This document shows, one piece after another, positions 23,077 through 36,345 of a stretch of 64,000 nucleotides of DNA. The position numbers and the translations under genes were made by a program. The DNA lies in NCBI RefSeq assembly GCF_901709675.1, contig NC_051105.1, positions 10,092,604 through 10,156,603 of the forward strand. Direction: 5' to 3'. This DNA is from Syngnathus acus (taxonomy: Eukaryota; Chordata; Actinopteri; Syngnathiformes; Syngnathidae). The number at the start of each line of letters is the position of its first letter. Positions within the stretch are counted from its first letter, which is position 1. The notes under the pieces were generated by a model. That model did no database searches, was not told the DNA's origin, and was given only the letters and a program-made list of their open reading frames with translations.

Positions 23077-25093
23077 ATGATGGAGAGGATAAGAAAGGAG
23101 ATGATACTGATGGAGAGGGGTCTGCACAGTCCGGTGGCCGCCAAGAGGCTCGCCGATTCGGCCGGCAATTCCGTGCTGGAGGCCCTGGAAAACTCACAGC
23201 ACGGAGGACGCCTCAGCCCGAGAATCACGTCGGCGTCCCTGCACGGGAGCCTCGTGGACATGCCGAGTAAAGGCAAGTTCGAGATCGACAGCCTCTTCGG
23301 GTCACACCAGGGCAACGAGCACAGTCCCTCGGCGGACATTTCGTCGTCGGAGAGCCGGAAAAAGATGAGCCTTTACTCGGAAGTGTCCCAGGAATCGGAC
23401 ATCAACAGTGATGTGGAAGTGGGCTGCCCCACGCATCGCTCGCCAAGTCAGCATAAGGAAAACAACAAAGGTAGGAAGACAATAATTTAAAATGAGTGTG
23501 AAAATTGTCACGTTTTCATTTAATGATAACAATAAGGCTGTGAAATTGGCCCAACATGCAAATCAATATTTTCTTCTTTTTTTTCAGGTTATTCCGATTC
23601 TGGCTCGTCTAACACAAGTTCGAGCTCCTTGTCTGGTTTAAACGGAAACTCCTCGGGGACGTCCAACAACTCTAACGCTGATCAAGTCAGGAGGTACCGC
23701 ACAGCCTTCACCAGGGAGCAAATTGGCCGGCTGGAGAAGGAGTTTTACCGGGAAAATTACGTCTCTAGGCCGAGAAGATGCGAACTGGCCGCCGCTCTCA
23801 ATCTCCCTGAAACCACCATCAAGGTAAAGCAAATCACGTGCATGAAGAAATTGCTGCAATTATTTTTTTCTGTTGACTTTGCTGATTTTTTTTTTACTTT
23901 AATGAATCACCAAATACGTTGTGACTATCCCCGCGTTTAGGCAGTAATTTGTTTTTCCTTTTGGAAAAAGGCCTATTGCATGAACAGTAAATTCGAGATG
24001 AATTTCCAAGTCAAAAGTAATTGTTATCTACCTGGTTGCAGTTTTTATGTCAATTAATCATTATCACAAAAACAATGTACAAATTAATGTATAGAGTGCG
24101 TGGTATTCCTTGAAGATATTTTTAAGGGTTGCATTAATAGACAAATATAGAATGAAATAAAAAAAAATTGTTGCACGCATTGTATTCCTGCATTTTGCCA
24201 TTATTCTTTTTGCATGCTTTATAGTCGATTCATCATGATTTTATAAACAAAATTAAGAAATATATTATTATTATTATTATTATTATTATTATCATTGTTA
24301 TTATTTAGTTAGCAAAAACTGTCATTTCTTGCTGAATTTAAAAATAACATGTCCATATTTTTTACACAAACAATTTCTGGGCGGTGTGTTATTTAAAAAT
24401 AGACAATTCACGATGGTTTATAAAAAAAATGTGAAGAGAAGTAACCTAAGATTTGGTGGTTCTTGGTGGCAGGTGTGGTTCCAGAACCGCCGCATGAAGG
24501 ATAAGCGTCAACGGTTGGCCATGTCGTGGCCCCACCCGGCGGACCCCAGCTTCTACACCTACATGATGACCCACGCAGCGGCCACGGGGAGCCTCCCTTA
24601 CCCGTTCCACTCGCACATGCCCCTGCACTACTACCCGCACGTCGGTGTGACGGCGGCAGCGGCGGCCGCAGCCGCCTCGAGCGCCGCTTCATCACCCTTC
24701 GCCACCTCCATCCGGCCCCTCGACACCTTCCGCGCCCTCTCGCATCCCTACTCCCGGCCGGAGCTCCTGTGCAGCTTCCGCCACCCGGGACTTTACCAGT
24801 CGCCGGCGGGCCTCAACAGCTCGGCGGCCGCGTCGGCGGCGGCAGCTGCAGCGGCTGCCGCGGCGGCTGTCGGCGCTCCGTCGGCCGGCGCGCCCTGCTC
24901 GTGTCTCAGCTGCCACAGCAGCCAGGCGGCCGGTGCGCTCGGCTCCAGGGCCGCCGGAGCCGGCGCCGATTTCACGTGCACGGCCTCGGGACAGAGGTCC
25001 GAGAGTGGATTTTTGCCCTACTCGGCGGCTGTGCTGAGCAAAACCTCCGTGCCCTCGCCGGACCAACGAGAAGAGACGTCACTCAACAGATAA
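23077..25093 (+). CDS. evx2: Even-skipped homeobox protein Evx2, three exons, 416 aa
   Basis: Homeodomain transcription factor, usually a repressor active in hindbrain, spinal cord and posterior mesoderm, and co-regulated with the posterior HoxD genes. Exons are 23077-23470, 23588-23823 and 24473-25093. The start at 23077 gives [19 protein letters not shown], the vertebrate Evx2 N-terminus; an extension to the upstream TTG is not credible. Splices are aaag|gtagga to tttttcag|gt (phase 1) and atcaag|gtaaag to ggtggcag|gtgtgg (phase 0), the latter cutting the homeodomain just before VWFQNRR as in all Evx genes. The homeodomain is about residues 166-225 ([33 protein letters not shown]). The C-terminal half has two alanine runs, the [10 protein letters not shown] block and [15 protein letters not shown]. 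It is shorter than human EVX2 mainly through smaller Gly/Ala runs. It is transcribed away from hoxd12a. Confidence 0.97.
24264..24292. repeat. (ATT)n microsatellite in evx2 intron 2
   Basis: Nearly ten uninterrupted att units, then an imperfect continuation to about 24306. Confidence 0.95.
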
Positions 25094-27495
25094 CTGTCAG
25101 CAGCCCTCAATGCCCCCCCCCCCCAACCCCACCGCAGCTTTATTTTCAACACATCGACACCTTCTGTTTATTTGATTGTTTTGAAAATCGGATGATCGTT
25201 CCTGGAACTCGTTAAAAAGCTAAACGACCAACGTTAGGCAATTACAATAATGGCAAATTCACTTTCTAAACGTAAAAAAACCCAGAACAATTTCCACTCC
25301 CCCAAAACTCCACAAATTACCAATTAAGTGATGCCCCCTATTTTTAAAATTTGAAGCAGAGCCAATGTCTAGATCCCAACAATTCTTAAAAAAAACCTTC
25401 CAATATTTTTAAGTTCAAATTCAACAGATTCATTGCACTGAACGTCTAATTTATTAAACCTGCATGTCGTTAAAAAGCTTTTTTCCCCTAATGGACCAAT
25501 TTCAGCCAATTAACAATGATTTTAAGATGCAAACCTTAAAAAAGACACACAGTCTAAACTCTGAATAGTTTTCAAAATCTACATTTCCTCAGTCGAAACC
25601 GATATTTGATTCTTTGCCCAGCTTAAGTCACACAGGCTCATTTTTTTTCATTTCATCTAATTTTTTGAGTCTGATCAAGTGTAGAAGTTGTTCCAAAGCA
25701 TTTTATAACGGACCAATCGCAGTCATTTAAAGACACTTCCGGGATCAAACCTTAAGAAAAAAATAATAGCTTGCCACTATTTTTTTGTCACACCTAAAAA
25801 GCCCCCAATAGATGGTGTCAGTCATTCTTGCAGGTGACAACATCCCCCAGTTAAGAGTCATTTTTACACAATGTTAGATTTTATTTCAAAATTTCGACCA
25901 ATCAGAAAATAATACTAAGACTCAATCGTTGTATTAAATACATTTCGATGCAGTTTTCTAAATGTTCCTGTCTCTTTGCATTATGTGACACTTTTTGGCC
26001 ATTTAGTAAGATTTAACTTTGCAAAATTTAAAGTCCATTTTGGGTAATGATTTAATATATGTTTAAGACCATTTTTGTATTAATCTCTTAATGTCATTAA
26101 ATTTGAGCCACCTTGTATTTTAGGGCCAATATATTTTAAAATTCAAATTCAAAAAACACATATTTTTGTGTCTTTCGTTACAATCGTTTTTGACCCCTTT
26201 TTGCATTTATAAAATTCCCCAAAATGGTACAAACTGCAAATTAACACGCACATTTTATGGTCAACTACGGCTGTTGTTTATTTTACGTTGAAAAAAAAAA
26301 GACAAATGTCTATAAGCCATCAACTGTCAAGCCTTTTCATTTAGAGACTTCATTCACAGTCCGATATTATTTTATATCGATCCAACCTATTTGCCAACTC
26401 ACCAGTTGCATCGGAACCGTGATGCTGTTTTTGCAATACTTCGACAATTCTGCATTTTCCATAACTGTCCAAAACATCTTTCTCGACTACACAAAAGGCG
26501 GACGCGGGTAGGCGGCGATGTTTGGCAGCAGGCAGCATGTTTGCAGCAGCGGCAGCAGCGGCACCTCTGCTCTGCGGGGACCCTCCTAATCAGCTTGCAG
26601 GCAGGCGCGTCATTTTGCATCGCCTCTTTCTTGTCAATTCCTCTCTTAATAATGCGAGCATGATGACAAAAATTGCCAATCATGCACCCTAGATGGGAGC
26701 TTCTTTTTGAATAGGCGGCTGCGAGGCAACGGGCTCGTTTGGAGACCCGCTGTCAAGTCCTAACAACCCGCGCAGGGAAGTCATTAGACATACAAAAGAG
26801 CCAAGGCGAAGACAAAGGAAACTCTGTATATATGGTTAATAAGTCACCGATGAAGGCTTGCAAATATGATGGCCAAAATACAAGCAGAAAGGAAGCCCCA
26901 CGGTTGTTTTTGCAAAAATGGAAACCAAACGATTCATTGTTTATTTACAGACGAGGCATCAAACACACTTTTTCATATCGGGGAGATCCTCAGCACACTC
27001 ACACAATTGCGACAAATTCATCTTCGTTCCTATATGTGGGACATCATCGATTTATTGATTTGAAAACATGTGAATTGTAAATTATGGACTATTTTGCGAA
27101 TGGTTAAGTTATTGAGGAAGAGAAATGCTTCCTTAATGTGGATGTTTTTTGTTTTTTTATGTGTGACTTTCTGAATGTTGTTAATGTTGAAAACACTGGA
27201 TGTGAGCCAACCACACCAATTGTCCCCGAAAATCAGCATTTTTGTGCAAAATTACAAAAAGACTCGATAATTTGTTATTTTTATTTGTATTATATTTTTT
27301 ACTTTCACAGTCCAGTCAAGGATTGGTAAACGAGCACTGACTATAATATCGACCTTTTTACTTTCTGGGGTCTAACTATCATTGTATTTAAAATAACTGA
27401 CTGTATGGATTTAAATATTTTAACTTGGAAAAAAAAAAGTGCAATATGAAATGTAAATCCTGTTATTTATTGATCGTGTTTGTTCTTGGGGGAAA

Positions 27496-27501
27496 AATAA
27501 A
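27496..27501 (+). terminator. candidate evx2 poly(A) signal
   Basis: AATAAA about 2.4 kb past the evx2 stop. The interval is AT-rich without obvious repeats and could be a long 3' UTR. Other end points are possible. Confidence 0.25.
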
Positions 27502-28139
27502 TAGAAAATGTTGACACACTTCCACGTCTTTACGATAGACTGCATAAAATATTTTATTTACAGCTCTCGGTGTGTTTGCATGTTGTGACACAGTTCCATC
27601 GCGCTGTTAATTAAAAATGCATGCAAATGTTGGGGGGCTTGGGGGGGGGGCTTCTATGAGAGGTCACTCCAGCACTATCATTTACCATTATTCGTACATT
27701 ACCTCTAAATGAAACTGGCTGATCCTGTCGTTAATTGCACTGGGTTCAAATATACGCACAACATGCACCAGAATGGCCCCCGGGGATTTGAAAAATATAT
27801 TTTTTTTTCAAACGTGGCCATTAAAGAAGCAAGATTAGGGGGCTGCGAACATGGGCGTGATGTATCGCCGTGTTTCCTGGCGCTTTAAAGCGAGCCTTGC
27901 ATTATGATAGATTGGAGAGGGGGGCAACACTGGCCACAATAACGCCATTAGTTCTGCATCCACCGAGAAGTGGGGGGGGGGGGGGGGGGCGTCATAACAA
28001 CGTGGAGTGCCTGTCACCTTCACTGAATGTTTTTTTTGCCACGGGGATAAATCTCTTGCTTGTTTAATATTCTGCTATATTCGGCTTTATTTGGGTGCTA
28101 ATAGAAAACCCAAATTAAATGTCCACACAGCCGAGATAT

Positions 28140-28480
28140 AGAGAGGCGAGGATCGATGATGCGGCCCCTACTGTCCAATCAGGCCGCCACGTAATTGCCT
28201 GTATTTTCAGGGTAATTGAACGGCTTGTTGTAAATTGAGGGGATTTTATAGAAAGCACATGAAAAGTGCGTTTACTGACATTCATCGTGTCTTTGACATT
28301 GATTATCTGATCAGCGCCGTGTCACGCTCACCTCCAATTCTTCATTACACACTGTTTATGAGCTGTTACTGCACAACTCGCTTGTTCCACTGTGATTGAT
28401 TGCCTTATTAACGCGTGTTCTTGTAAGTGTGACCGGACTGATTACGATGCATATGTTTAGAATAATGTTTCATTTAGCTG
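28140..28480. promoter_or_regulatory. candidate conserved non-coding element, evx2-lnpk
   Basis: Balanced-composition, non-repetitive sequence dense in homeodomain-type cores (gtaattg, ggtaattgaacgg, gattttatag, ttaacgcg). It stands out from AT-rich filler and the neighbouring G/A homopolymer tracts. In tetrapods this interval carries limb and CNS regulatory elements. This is inference from texture and position; no alignment was possible. Confidence 0.35.
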
Positions 28481-29459
28481 ACTGCGAGTAATGCGGGGTG
28501 ACAGCTGCTGCGGGAGGACAAAAAAAAAAAAAGAGGGAGGGGGGTATGGAGTGGAGGGTAAACTACAGGGAGCAAGCGGGGCCAAAACGCGTTGAAGGTG
28601 GAACCGCAACATGAGCAAGTGTTATTGTGGCCAAAAATTAAATATGACTGTGGTTCCTTTTTCGGAAATGGAAGTTGACACCTGTGGAAGTCGGCATGCC
28701 ACATAGTGGCTGTATGGGGGACAGGAGGGGCAGTGCCCCACTAGATCATATTTTCTTCATTAATTATGCACTAAAAAATGTGTTGGCTTGTTTCCAAACT
28801 CATCCACTGGATACACGCTTAAAATTCCAAAACAAAGCCAAAACACAACCAAACCAAAACAGTAGTAGCAGGTCAGTGCAATTTTTGAGACCCCGGCCCC
28901 AAAAATTCCAACGCTGCAGTTTTAAGCGCGTACCTTGCACAACTCAGCTCGCTTCCAAAAGCAGAGGTTTGGCAGATAGACCAGAATTATATACATATAT
29001 TTAAAAAAACAAAAAACAAAACCGACTACGATGTTTTTATTGCCACCCCTAATTGAAGTTTCCCATCAAACCAAACTTTCAAACTTTGCTGTAGAAAAAA
29101 TAGCTCTATAGCTTAATGCTAGCACACAATGCAAAACACCATAGACAGGCTAGAGACAATAGCGCCGTGTATTCATGTTTTTGATTCACTCTATTCTGTC
29201 TTAAGAAACGTGTATTTTGGCCTGTGAAAAGTTCTTCAACTGCAGAATTGTTTGTACCTTTATCCACGTGTAAAGTTTAAGACTGTTTTTTCTTCAGCAG
29301 GGTTAAGAGAAAATAGATCACAACGTCACTAAGTGTGAAAGTGGCTTTAAGCCGATCTTTTGCTGTTAAGAAAACACACATCAGTAGATTATTCTTCAAA
29401 ATGCTGTTAAAGAGACTTCAAAACAAATGAGTTCATAAATACAGATGGTAAATGAGGAC

Positions 29460-29960
29460 CAATTTAGTTGTCTTCTTCCTTATTATTCCATCCAAAGCCA
29501 AGTAAAGCCGATCGTATTTTCCTCTCATTTGGTGCAATATTTGCATCACACGGCGCAGCTGTTACAGCCTCAGACGATCAGGTAGCTTCCAACACCTATA
29601 AGATCTCATTTAATGCTTTCAAATGTTCCCCAAACGTGAGCGGAAGACGAGAGCTTAATGAGATTTATGCCGCCATTACGCTCCTAAAGTAGTTTCTGCT
29701 CTGTTTGTCTCAAATCATTGCTTCTGTTCAAATGTTACCTTCATATATTACATGGCATTAATTCAACTATAGCTCATTAAGACGGAGCGAAACGGTTAAA
29801 TTAGCTTATCAAGTCATAATCATGATGAATGGGCTTTTAATTCTGATACAAGCTGGGCAAATTGCAATTTTGTGCCTTTTGATGGTTCTCAAATAACATT
29901 TAATATAACGGGTCATCCCCTCAATCAATTACTGGAGGCTGCGAGCGTGTTGCGCACGGG
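29460..29960. promoter_or_regulatory. candidate conserved non-coding element upstream of lnpk
   Basis: About 500 bp free of simple repeats with many ATTA/TAAT and TTAAT cores (catttaatgc, gcttaatgag, ggcattaattcaac, gctcattaagac, gcttttaattctg). Its texture is typical of enhancers at developmental loci, and it sits about 1 kb before the lnpk 5' exon. It remains unverified. Confidence 0.35.
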
Positions 29961-30740
29961 ATTTTTTCATGCATATGTATCGAAACGTGTTCTCAATTAT
30001 CTTTGGAAATTGCTTTTATTGGGTTAACGATTAATTCTTCCAGAGTTTCTTTGCTGTGCATATGGTTATGGTGGTGCAACAAATTAATATTCCTGAGATG
30101 AGGTCTATATGCTTTAGATTTTCTTTTTTTTTTGGTACATATAAATTATGTAGTGTTATGCTTGGCGATTTGAAAAGACATGAACAGGCAATTTCTTATG
30201 GAACTGCCGACATCTTTGAAGCAAAAAAAAAAAAAGCGACATAGTGTGTCATTAACTGTAACAGATGTGGTGTATTCTTAATACACACTGACATACTGAA
30301 TATACAGTATATTCAAATAAAGAATAATGAAGAACTCAAACAACAGATTTATCACAGTGCCATGCAAAACGTTGCACAAACTATTGAATTGAAACGAAAT
30401 GTTTCAAAAAAGCATTTCTTGTAAATACTATACCTTAATCCGATCATGTTTGTCATTTTAAAAATTTGATTTGAACATGTAAGGTTAACTGTTACTTTAA
30501 GTTGTAATATCACCAATCGCCACTCGGCAGACATGTCTTTGTTGTGGGTACACATGCCCCATACTACAACTTGAGTGGGCTCAATATTTGTTTATGGATT
30601 TGACATGCTATGCAAAATGGACAAAGTTGCTCAACAATGTTAAGATTGTAAATGTAGGTCAGTGCTTCTGGTTGTGTTTAGTTGATCTAACTCCATCACA
30701 GAACAAATGTTCGATGTTTTGGGGTGTTGAAACGGGACAC

Positions 30741-30828
30741 GCCCCCTAAGTTTGACACCATCTAAACCAGGAGAGCTGTCGAGTCAGTACAAGACACAGG
30801 AAAGTCCAACCAGTCAGATCCACGCAAG
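30741..30828 (+). promoter_or_regulatory. lnpk promoter and non-coding first exon
   Basis: A GC-box-like cgcccccta at 30740-30748 is followed by sequence ending in a strong splice donor, ccacgcaag|gtatgt, at 30828/30829. A matching acceptor, tttccacag, precedes 31300, whose exon carries the lnpk ATG 60 nt in. The transcription start is not defined. The downstream intron opens with a run of about 20 T. Confidence 0.5.
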
Positions 30829-31359
30829 GTATGTACTTTTTTTTTTTTTTTTTTTTTTTAATCCCTCAATTCGGCTGCTACATGTTTGCTCCCATTACAA
30901 GGTGTCCGGCGGTTGAATAGCTTGGAAGATGTAGCATCAACGAAACACGTTATGTTAGCATTGACTCGCTCGCTAGCCAAAGTTAGCTCGAGCAGCTAAC
31001 ACTTGTTGGAAAAGTGGATTAAAGTTATTTAAGAGCACAACTGACGTCTTATTCGAGGTTTACCGTAGGAGCAATGTACTTGATGTCCTGCTTTGGAAAA
31101 TAAGTGAAACGCCACACGCGATGTGCACTTTTTATGCTAGCCGTCGTTAGCAAGACGCTAGCCAGGGGGGCTCCTGTTGAAAGTTGTACCTTTCGACTAT
31201 TTTCAGGCGTTAAGGAGTTCGAAGCTATTCATTTCGAGTGACTGGCTTTAAGCTTCCCCATTTCTTGTTGAGTGAAACATTGCCGCTTTTTTTCCACAGG
31301 TGGAAGACGTCAAACAGTGAAAACATTTCTAAAGAGGGTCCAATCTCCTTTCACCACTA

Positions 31360-34300
31360 TGGGGGCTGCCATCTCTCGGTGGAGGGTGTGTTTTTGTTTC
31401 AAACTGAATGTTTTAAGTTCATTTTACCCACTGAAATTAATTCATTTTATTCTCCCTTGCAGGCCAAACCTTCCACTGTGGAGATTTTGGAGGGACTAGA
31501 CAAGGTATCCTTAAAAAAAAGCATCACGATGCATTTTAATTGTATAGAATGCATTACTTATTTTCCACATATACTTTAAGATTCAGTGTATCGTATAATT
31601 GGCTCAGTGGGATCCACGCAAGCGATCAGGTGTGACAGTTTTTATGACAATTGTAAAGCTTCAGGTGCTGTCAAAAGAAAGCTGAAATGAGTAATAGACA
31701 TGTAGTCCGAATAAATCCTTGTGTATCGAAAAGACTTCCTCGTTTGAGGACTGACGGGGCTTTAGTGCGCCACTACAGTTAAGCTGGGAGGCTATTTTCA
31801 GCCCTCTCTCCTTGGAGCACTTGACATTGCTCAGGTCAAGTAGCAGCAAAACATCTCCTTAGAAAAACATCCTATCTCCTACTGCAAAAAGATTATTTAG
31901 TTGTTGTTTTTTAATTTGCGGTCCATTGTTACACAACGTTCTCGTCCTGTTACAACATCAGATTGGGAGGATGTCATATGCTAGTTCGAGAGTGACAGAC
32001 GCACATGTTAGAGTGGAGTACATTTATGCCATTAGCTATTTGTGGATTGGATAACCGAAACTTTAAAGGCGTGCACGAAGGAATACCGTGTGGGTCTATA
32101 AAAGACGCTGGCTTCAGTTGATGTCTTATAACACAATGTCGAATAAGTCAGCTTGGCTTTGGCAATAAAATTAATACCCATGACCTCATTTAAACTATTC
32201 GGTAAATAAAGACAATGAGAATTAATCCCAAAAATATTCTTCGATATATTATTTTTTTTACTTAAAATCAGCATTGTCTTCTTCCAGGACATTCATCTTT
32301 ATGAGGAGCACGGTGAAAAATACCAAAGGCAGCTGAAGATCTGGCTTGGCCGACTGCTTATGTACTCTGCGGTTCTCTACCTCATCACCTGCGCAGTGGT
32401 GTACTGCTGGTACCTACCAGAACAGCTCATGGGGCGCTTTATTCTCGCTCTTCCCTTTGTTATCTTTCCTTTATTGTAAGTATAGTACACACAATCAACC
32501 TTGAATGAAATGTCGCTGACGCCAAGCCAATCAACGTCTTCCTATTTGTTTTTCAGAGTGTGGTTGCTTCGAAAACTCCTGATAATAATATTCTCACGAA
32601 GATTTGAAAAGAATAGTATGAGAATTTTCTTTTTTTATTCCTTGGTACATTTTACATGAAATTAGATCTATTGATTCCTCTTTTTTTTTTCTTTCAGATG
32701 AAAAACTGGAGACGCTTAAAGTGCAAAAGAAGAAAATAGTAAGTTATCAATTGAGCTGCTCTATATTGTTGTTTATTGTCTTTTTTTAACCTTCTCAAAG
32801 ACACGCGCATTTCACATCGCAGCGCTTTTGAATGACTTGAACAACTTCTCATGTCGGAACCTTTCATTATCACTCTTATCGATCCTATCAGTGCTTTGTA
32901 TTTGTTAATCAAGGGTTGTGTGCAGATGGCATTGCATTGGACTTAACCCAGTAAACTACTCCGCTAATGTCACAGTAATTAATAGCATGCGGTGCCGCAA
33001 CGAAATAAATCTGAGAAATGACTTGTCATCCTCTGTCGGGTCTAATAACTTTCAATAATTAGGGCTGATGGATTTTCACCATCTCCATTATCGAAGTAGT
33101 GAATGTAATTATTCTTCATATTACGTGTAAACATGTAGAAATGTTTGGTATTTGCTGTAAATGAAGATATGCGCTTTGCGTCACTTCTAATGTCACGGTA
33201 GGTGCAGTTTATTACAGCTAGATAATTAGATATTAGATGATCATTAAATGAGTATACAGCATTTTTCACCGTGCACTTCTCATTTCAGCTTGCAGAAGTT
33301 ATGGAAACAGAGACATATAAGAATGCAAAGATGATTCTGGAAAGATTTGATCCCGATTCCAAGCGGAGAATTGTGAGCAAACTATTTTGTTTTGAGCAAA
33401 GTCAATCCTAATAGGGGTCGAATTGTTTCATGCGCCCAACTGACAGTTTTTTTTTTCTTTTTTACAAAGGAACTTGAATCGACTCCACTCGGACCCCAGA
33501 TGACGCCAAAAGCAGGCCAAGGTAATAACGAGTAATAACAACTCACTTTCCTCTGCTGCGCTTCTCTCCTTCGCTTAACCTCAGAGACCTTCTCCTTTTT
33601 GTCAGAGCTCCGCCAGCGCAATGTCATCCCAAAAACCCCGGCGGCGGCCAATCCCGCCAGCGGCGTAGCGGGCCGCCCACCTCTTTCCAGCGGGCCTGGA
33701 CGATCGTCCCACTCGGCTCCGGGAGGACCCCCAGAGAGGTTCCTGTCGGCCGCGGCTGCTCAGGAGAGCTTGATGAGAAAGACCATGACCCCTGGAACAC
33801 CTGCTCCAGGATTTGGTGAGTTACCTCCATGGGTGAGGGAGGGGGGGATGGAAACCACATCATAATGTGGTCGATTAAAGCCCGATTTACTCTTCCTGGT
33901 TCTCACTCCCCAGTTGCTCAGGTTCCATATCTTACTGTCTTAAATCATTACTCAGAGTAAACATTTCTCATACAAACTGAAATTTTAAAAAGTGCTTTTG
34001 TGTGTAGAAAGTGGTGGCTCATTAGTTGGCTGCTTTTTTTTTTTTTTTTTTTTTTTTTCTTTTTTAAAGATTAAACAAAAATAAAACTTTCTATAGAACA
34101 GTTGTCCTGTGCAGGAGACATCTGTGTATCCCGTATAGAGGCGCTGACTATTCAATATAAATTATTTCTGGCCTATAAACACTCAATGGAAGAAGCAAAT
34201 GGGTGCAAACAGTAAAGGAAATGTGCTCCTAGAGGGAGCCGCGAGCCGTAATTGCCATGTGGAATGCCAACTGTGAGCAATGCACGAAGCAGGATTACAT

Positions 34301-35782
34301 TAACTATGATTAATTAGCCGGAGCGCCGTTTGTTCTCTGGGCAATGGCGACGGAATCTCAGTTAAATGTCTTCTTGGCAAAATTGCCTTTGGCATCGGCA
34401 ACAACCTCACAAACGCTTTACACCACTCGCTATCACCTGCTTCTGCCGAAAATTGAAAGTGAAAAGCAATTTGATACACAGAGTCGCCGCAGAGTTTCCA
34501 TATGTCGACGAATTAATAAGCAGCGGGGTACTGAGATGCTGCCAAGTCTCACCGAAATGACCAGTCATCTTCCTATGATTGCTCTTGATGTTAGATTATA
34601 TTAATTACTACTCTCCGACGCCGTGGGCGATCCGGACGTGCGTTGCGAGGGAGATGCGAGTCATTAACGGCAAGGAGTTTTGCAAAATGTTTCGTCTTCT
34701 TTTCCGAAGCTCACGTTTGATGTCCGTGATGGCATAAATGGTTTGTTTGTAAAGGGATGCACCCGCCGGGCCCGCCCCTGGCCAGACCAGTACTACCAAG
34801 AAACAGGGGGGCTATGGACAGAGTCCTGGAGTACCTTGTTGGAGATGGCCCACAAAACAGGTAAATGTCATAAATGTTGTATATGTTGGCATTACATACG
34901 TTATTATTTTTTTCTTGTGTTATTTATAAACTATTTTTTGGACTGTTTTCTATTACTGACTTTTTCTTTATTTCTTCTATTCCTCCCTCAGATTCGCTCT
35001 GATATGCCAGCAGTGTGTGTCCCACAATGGCATGGCGTTAAAAGAGGAATTTGAATACGTCGGTAAGCCTGAGCTCTTCGTCAGTCTCCCCCTCAAATGT
35101 TGTGCCTCCATTTGCCCTCTAGAACTTGGCAGCGCAGTATATCATGCGGCTTTTAAACGCTTCCACCACCGCCGACCCCTGCGAGCAAATTCGCACCAAG
35201 ATTGAATATGCAAACCAACGCTGCGCATCAATCTTGTGCGTTTATGCATCTCAGGCCTTTAAAAAAAAAACCCCACTAAATTGGCTCATATTCATGTATC
35301 TGTCTGTTTGTGAGATGACATTCACGTGTTGTTTTATTTGTCTCAGCCTTCCGATGCGCATATTGTTATTTCCTCAACCCTGCAAGGAAGAGCAGACCTC
35401 AAGCACCCAGACTTCCCGAGGTCACTGGTGAGCTCAAGATGTCTTCGGAGGCACCCTCCTCATCATCCACTGCCGATGAAGACTCCCCACAACCTCTTAA
35501 AGGTAACGATGCAATGCACATATGACTCAAACCAAAATCACGGGTAAAACAATTAAATTCAGACATTGTAATATCATAATACGAATTTGCCACAATGGAT
35601 AAATTCTAAAAGATACTTTTTCTGCAAATGTTTCATGAGCAGGGGACATACAACATGCAACCCCCCCGACCCCGCCGGGGTCCAGTCCTGAGTCAGAGCC
35701 CGAAAGCACTCCCAAGTCACAAGAGGAGCCCTCTGAGAAATCAGATGGAGAGCAGGATTTGTCTGCCATGGATGTGGAGTAA
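31360..35782 (+). CDS. lnpk: Lunapark (endoplasmic reticulum junction formation protein), 12 coding exons, 391 aa
   Basis: ER membrane protein that stabilises three-way junctions of the tubular network. Coding exons: 31360-31386, 31463-31504, 32288-32475, 32557-32615, 32698-32738, 33289-33372, 33470-33521, 33606-33815, 34755-34860, 34992-35062, 35347-35502, 35643-35782. All have GT-AG ends and phases chain to one frame. The N-terminus MGAAISRWR keeps Gly2 for myristoylation. Two hydrophobic segments, about residues 46-66 and 74-98, form the membrane hairpin. A charged helix follows (EVMETETYKNAKMILERFDP), then a proline-rich linker, the block HPPGPPLARPVLPR, and the zinc ribbon with cysteines about 275, 278, 297 and 300 (CQQC, CAYC). 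The tail is acidic and Ser/Pro-rich, ending in MDVE, somewhat shorter than the human protein. Its location beside evx2 matches vertebrate HoxD synteny, where lnpk is a bystander target of HoxD enhancers. Confidence 0.96.
34200..34735. promoter_or_regulatory. candidate enhancer-like element in an lnpk intron
   Basis: This lies in the intron between exons 33606-33815 and 34755-34860. About 500 bp of repeat-free, balanced sequence contains several homeodomain cores (gccgtaattgcc, gattaattagccgg, gacgaattaataag, atattaattactac). The first part of the intron is ordinary AT-rich sequence with a long T run, so the contrast is sharp. Enhancer function is inferred. Confidence 0.4.
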
Positions 35783-36339
35783 AGAAAGCGCATTTCACAT
35801 CATCTGGAACTTTGTCGAAACCGAGGAAAGGCTGTCGTACCCGTCGGGTTTGACTGTATTCGGCCTTTTGCTTTGGCGAGCCTTTTTATCGTAGCGCGTG
35901 TGGTAGGAAACTCCTCACCAAGCAGTTGTCGGATCCTCTGTAGTTTTGTCAAGCTGGATTTATACATGTTTACCTCTGTCATTGATGTCATGTCTTAATA
36001 GAAAACAGTTTCTGGAATGCATTTTTATTTATAAAGTCTATTTACTGCTGTGCCTTAGCCATGTTGACTTTGTAGCAAAGTGGTGCAACCAACATGTTTA
36101 CACGCGACGGTACAATAGAAAGCACTAGCAATATGTATTTATTTCCACAAAGAGGGAAGGGAGACTATCGTTGGTACTGCGCACCCGCTGGACGTGCCTT
36201 TTACATTTTAAATGGCTTCCTCTTGTGTATTTTGTGATGTAACCTATTTACATTTTGACAATCTCTTTAAATGTTTTCACTCAAGTGAATGGATGTGTGT
36301 TTGCTGTGAATGTGTCAGTTTAAGTGTAAATAATATGAA

Positions 36340-36345
36340 AATAAA
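36340..36345 (+). terminator. lnpk poly(A) signal
   Basis: AATAAA about 560 nt after the lnpk stop, followed by T-rich and TGTGG-type sequence. The preceding 3' UTR (35783 to about 36365) has no other feature. Confidence 0.6.

Larger units (their letters stand above)
25094..30740. other. evx2 3' UTR and evx2-lnpk intergenic region
   Basis: The left part is AT-rich and probably evx2 3' UTR. There is a GCAGCAG/GGCAGC-rich patch near 26520-26575, a long G run at 27970-27988, and an octamer-like atgcaaat near 27622. Two stretches (28140-28480 and 29460-29960) look like conserved regulatory DNA and are listed separately. No coding exon is seen. Confidence 0.6.

Noticed and set aside
28727-28739. 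Short palindrome GGGGCAGTGCCCC as a regulatory or transposon end
   Set aside because: A single short hairpin with no partner or duplication; too little to support a call.
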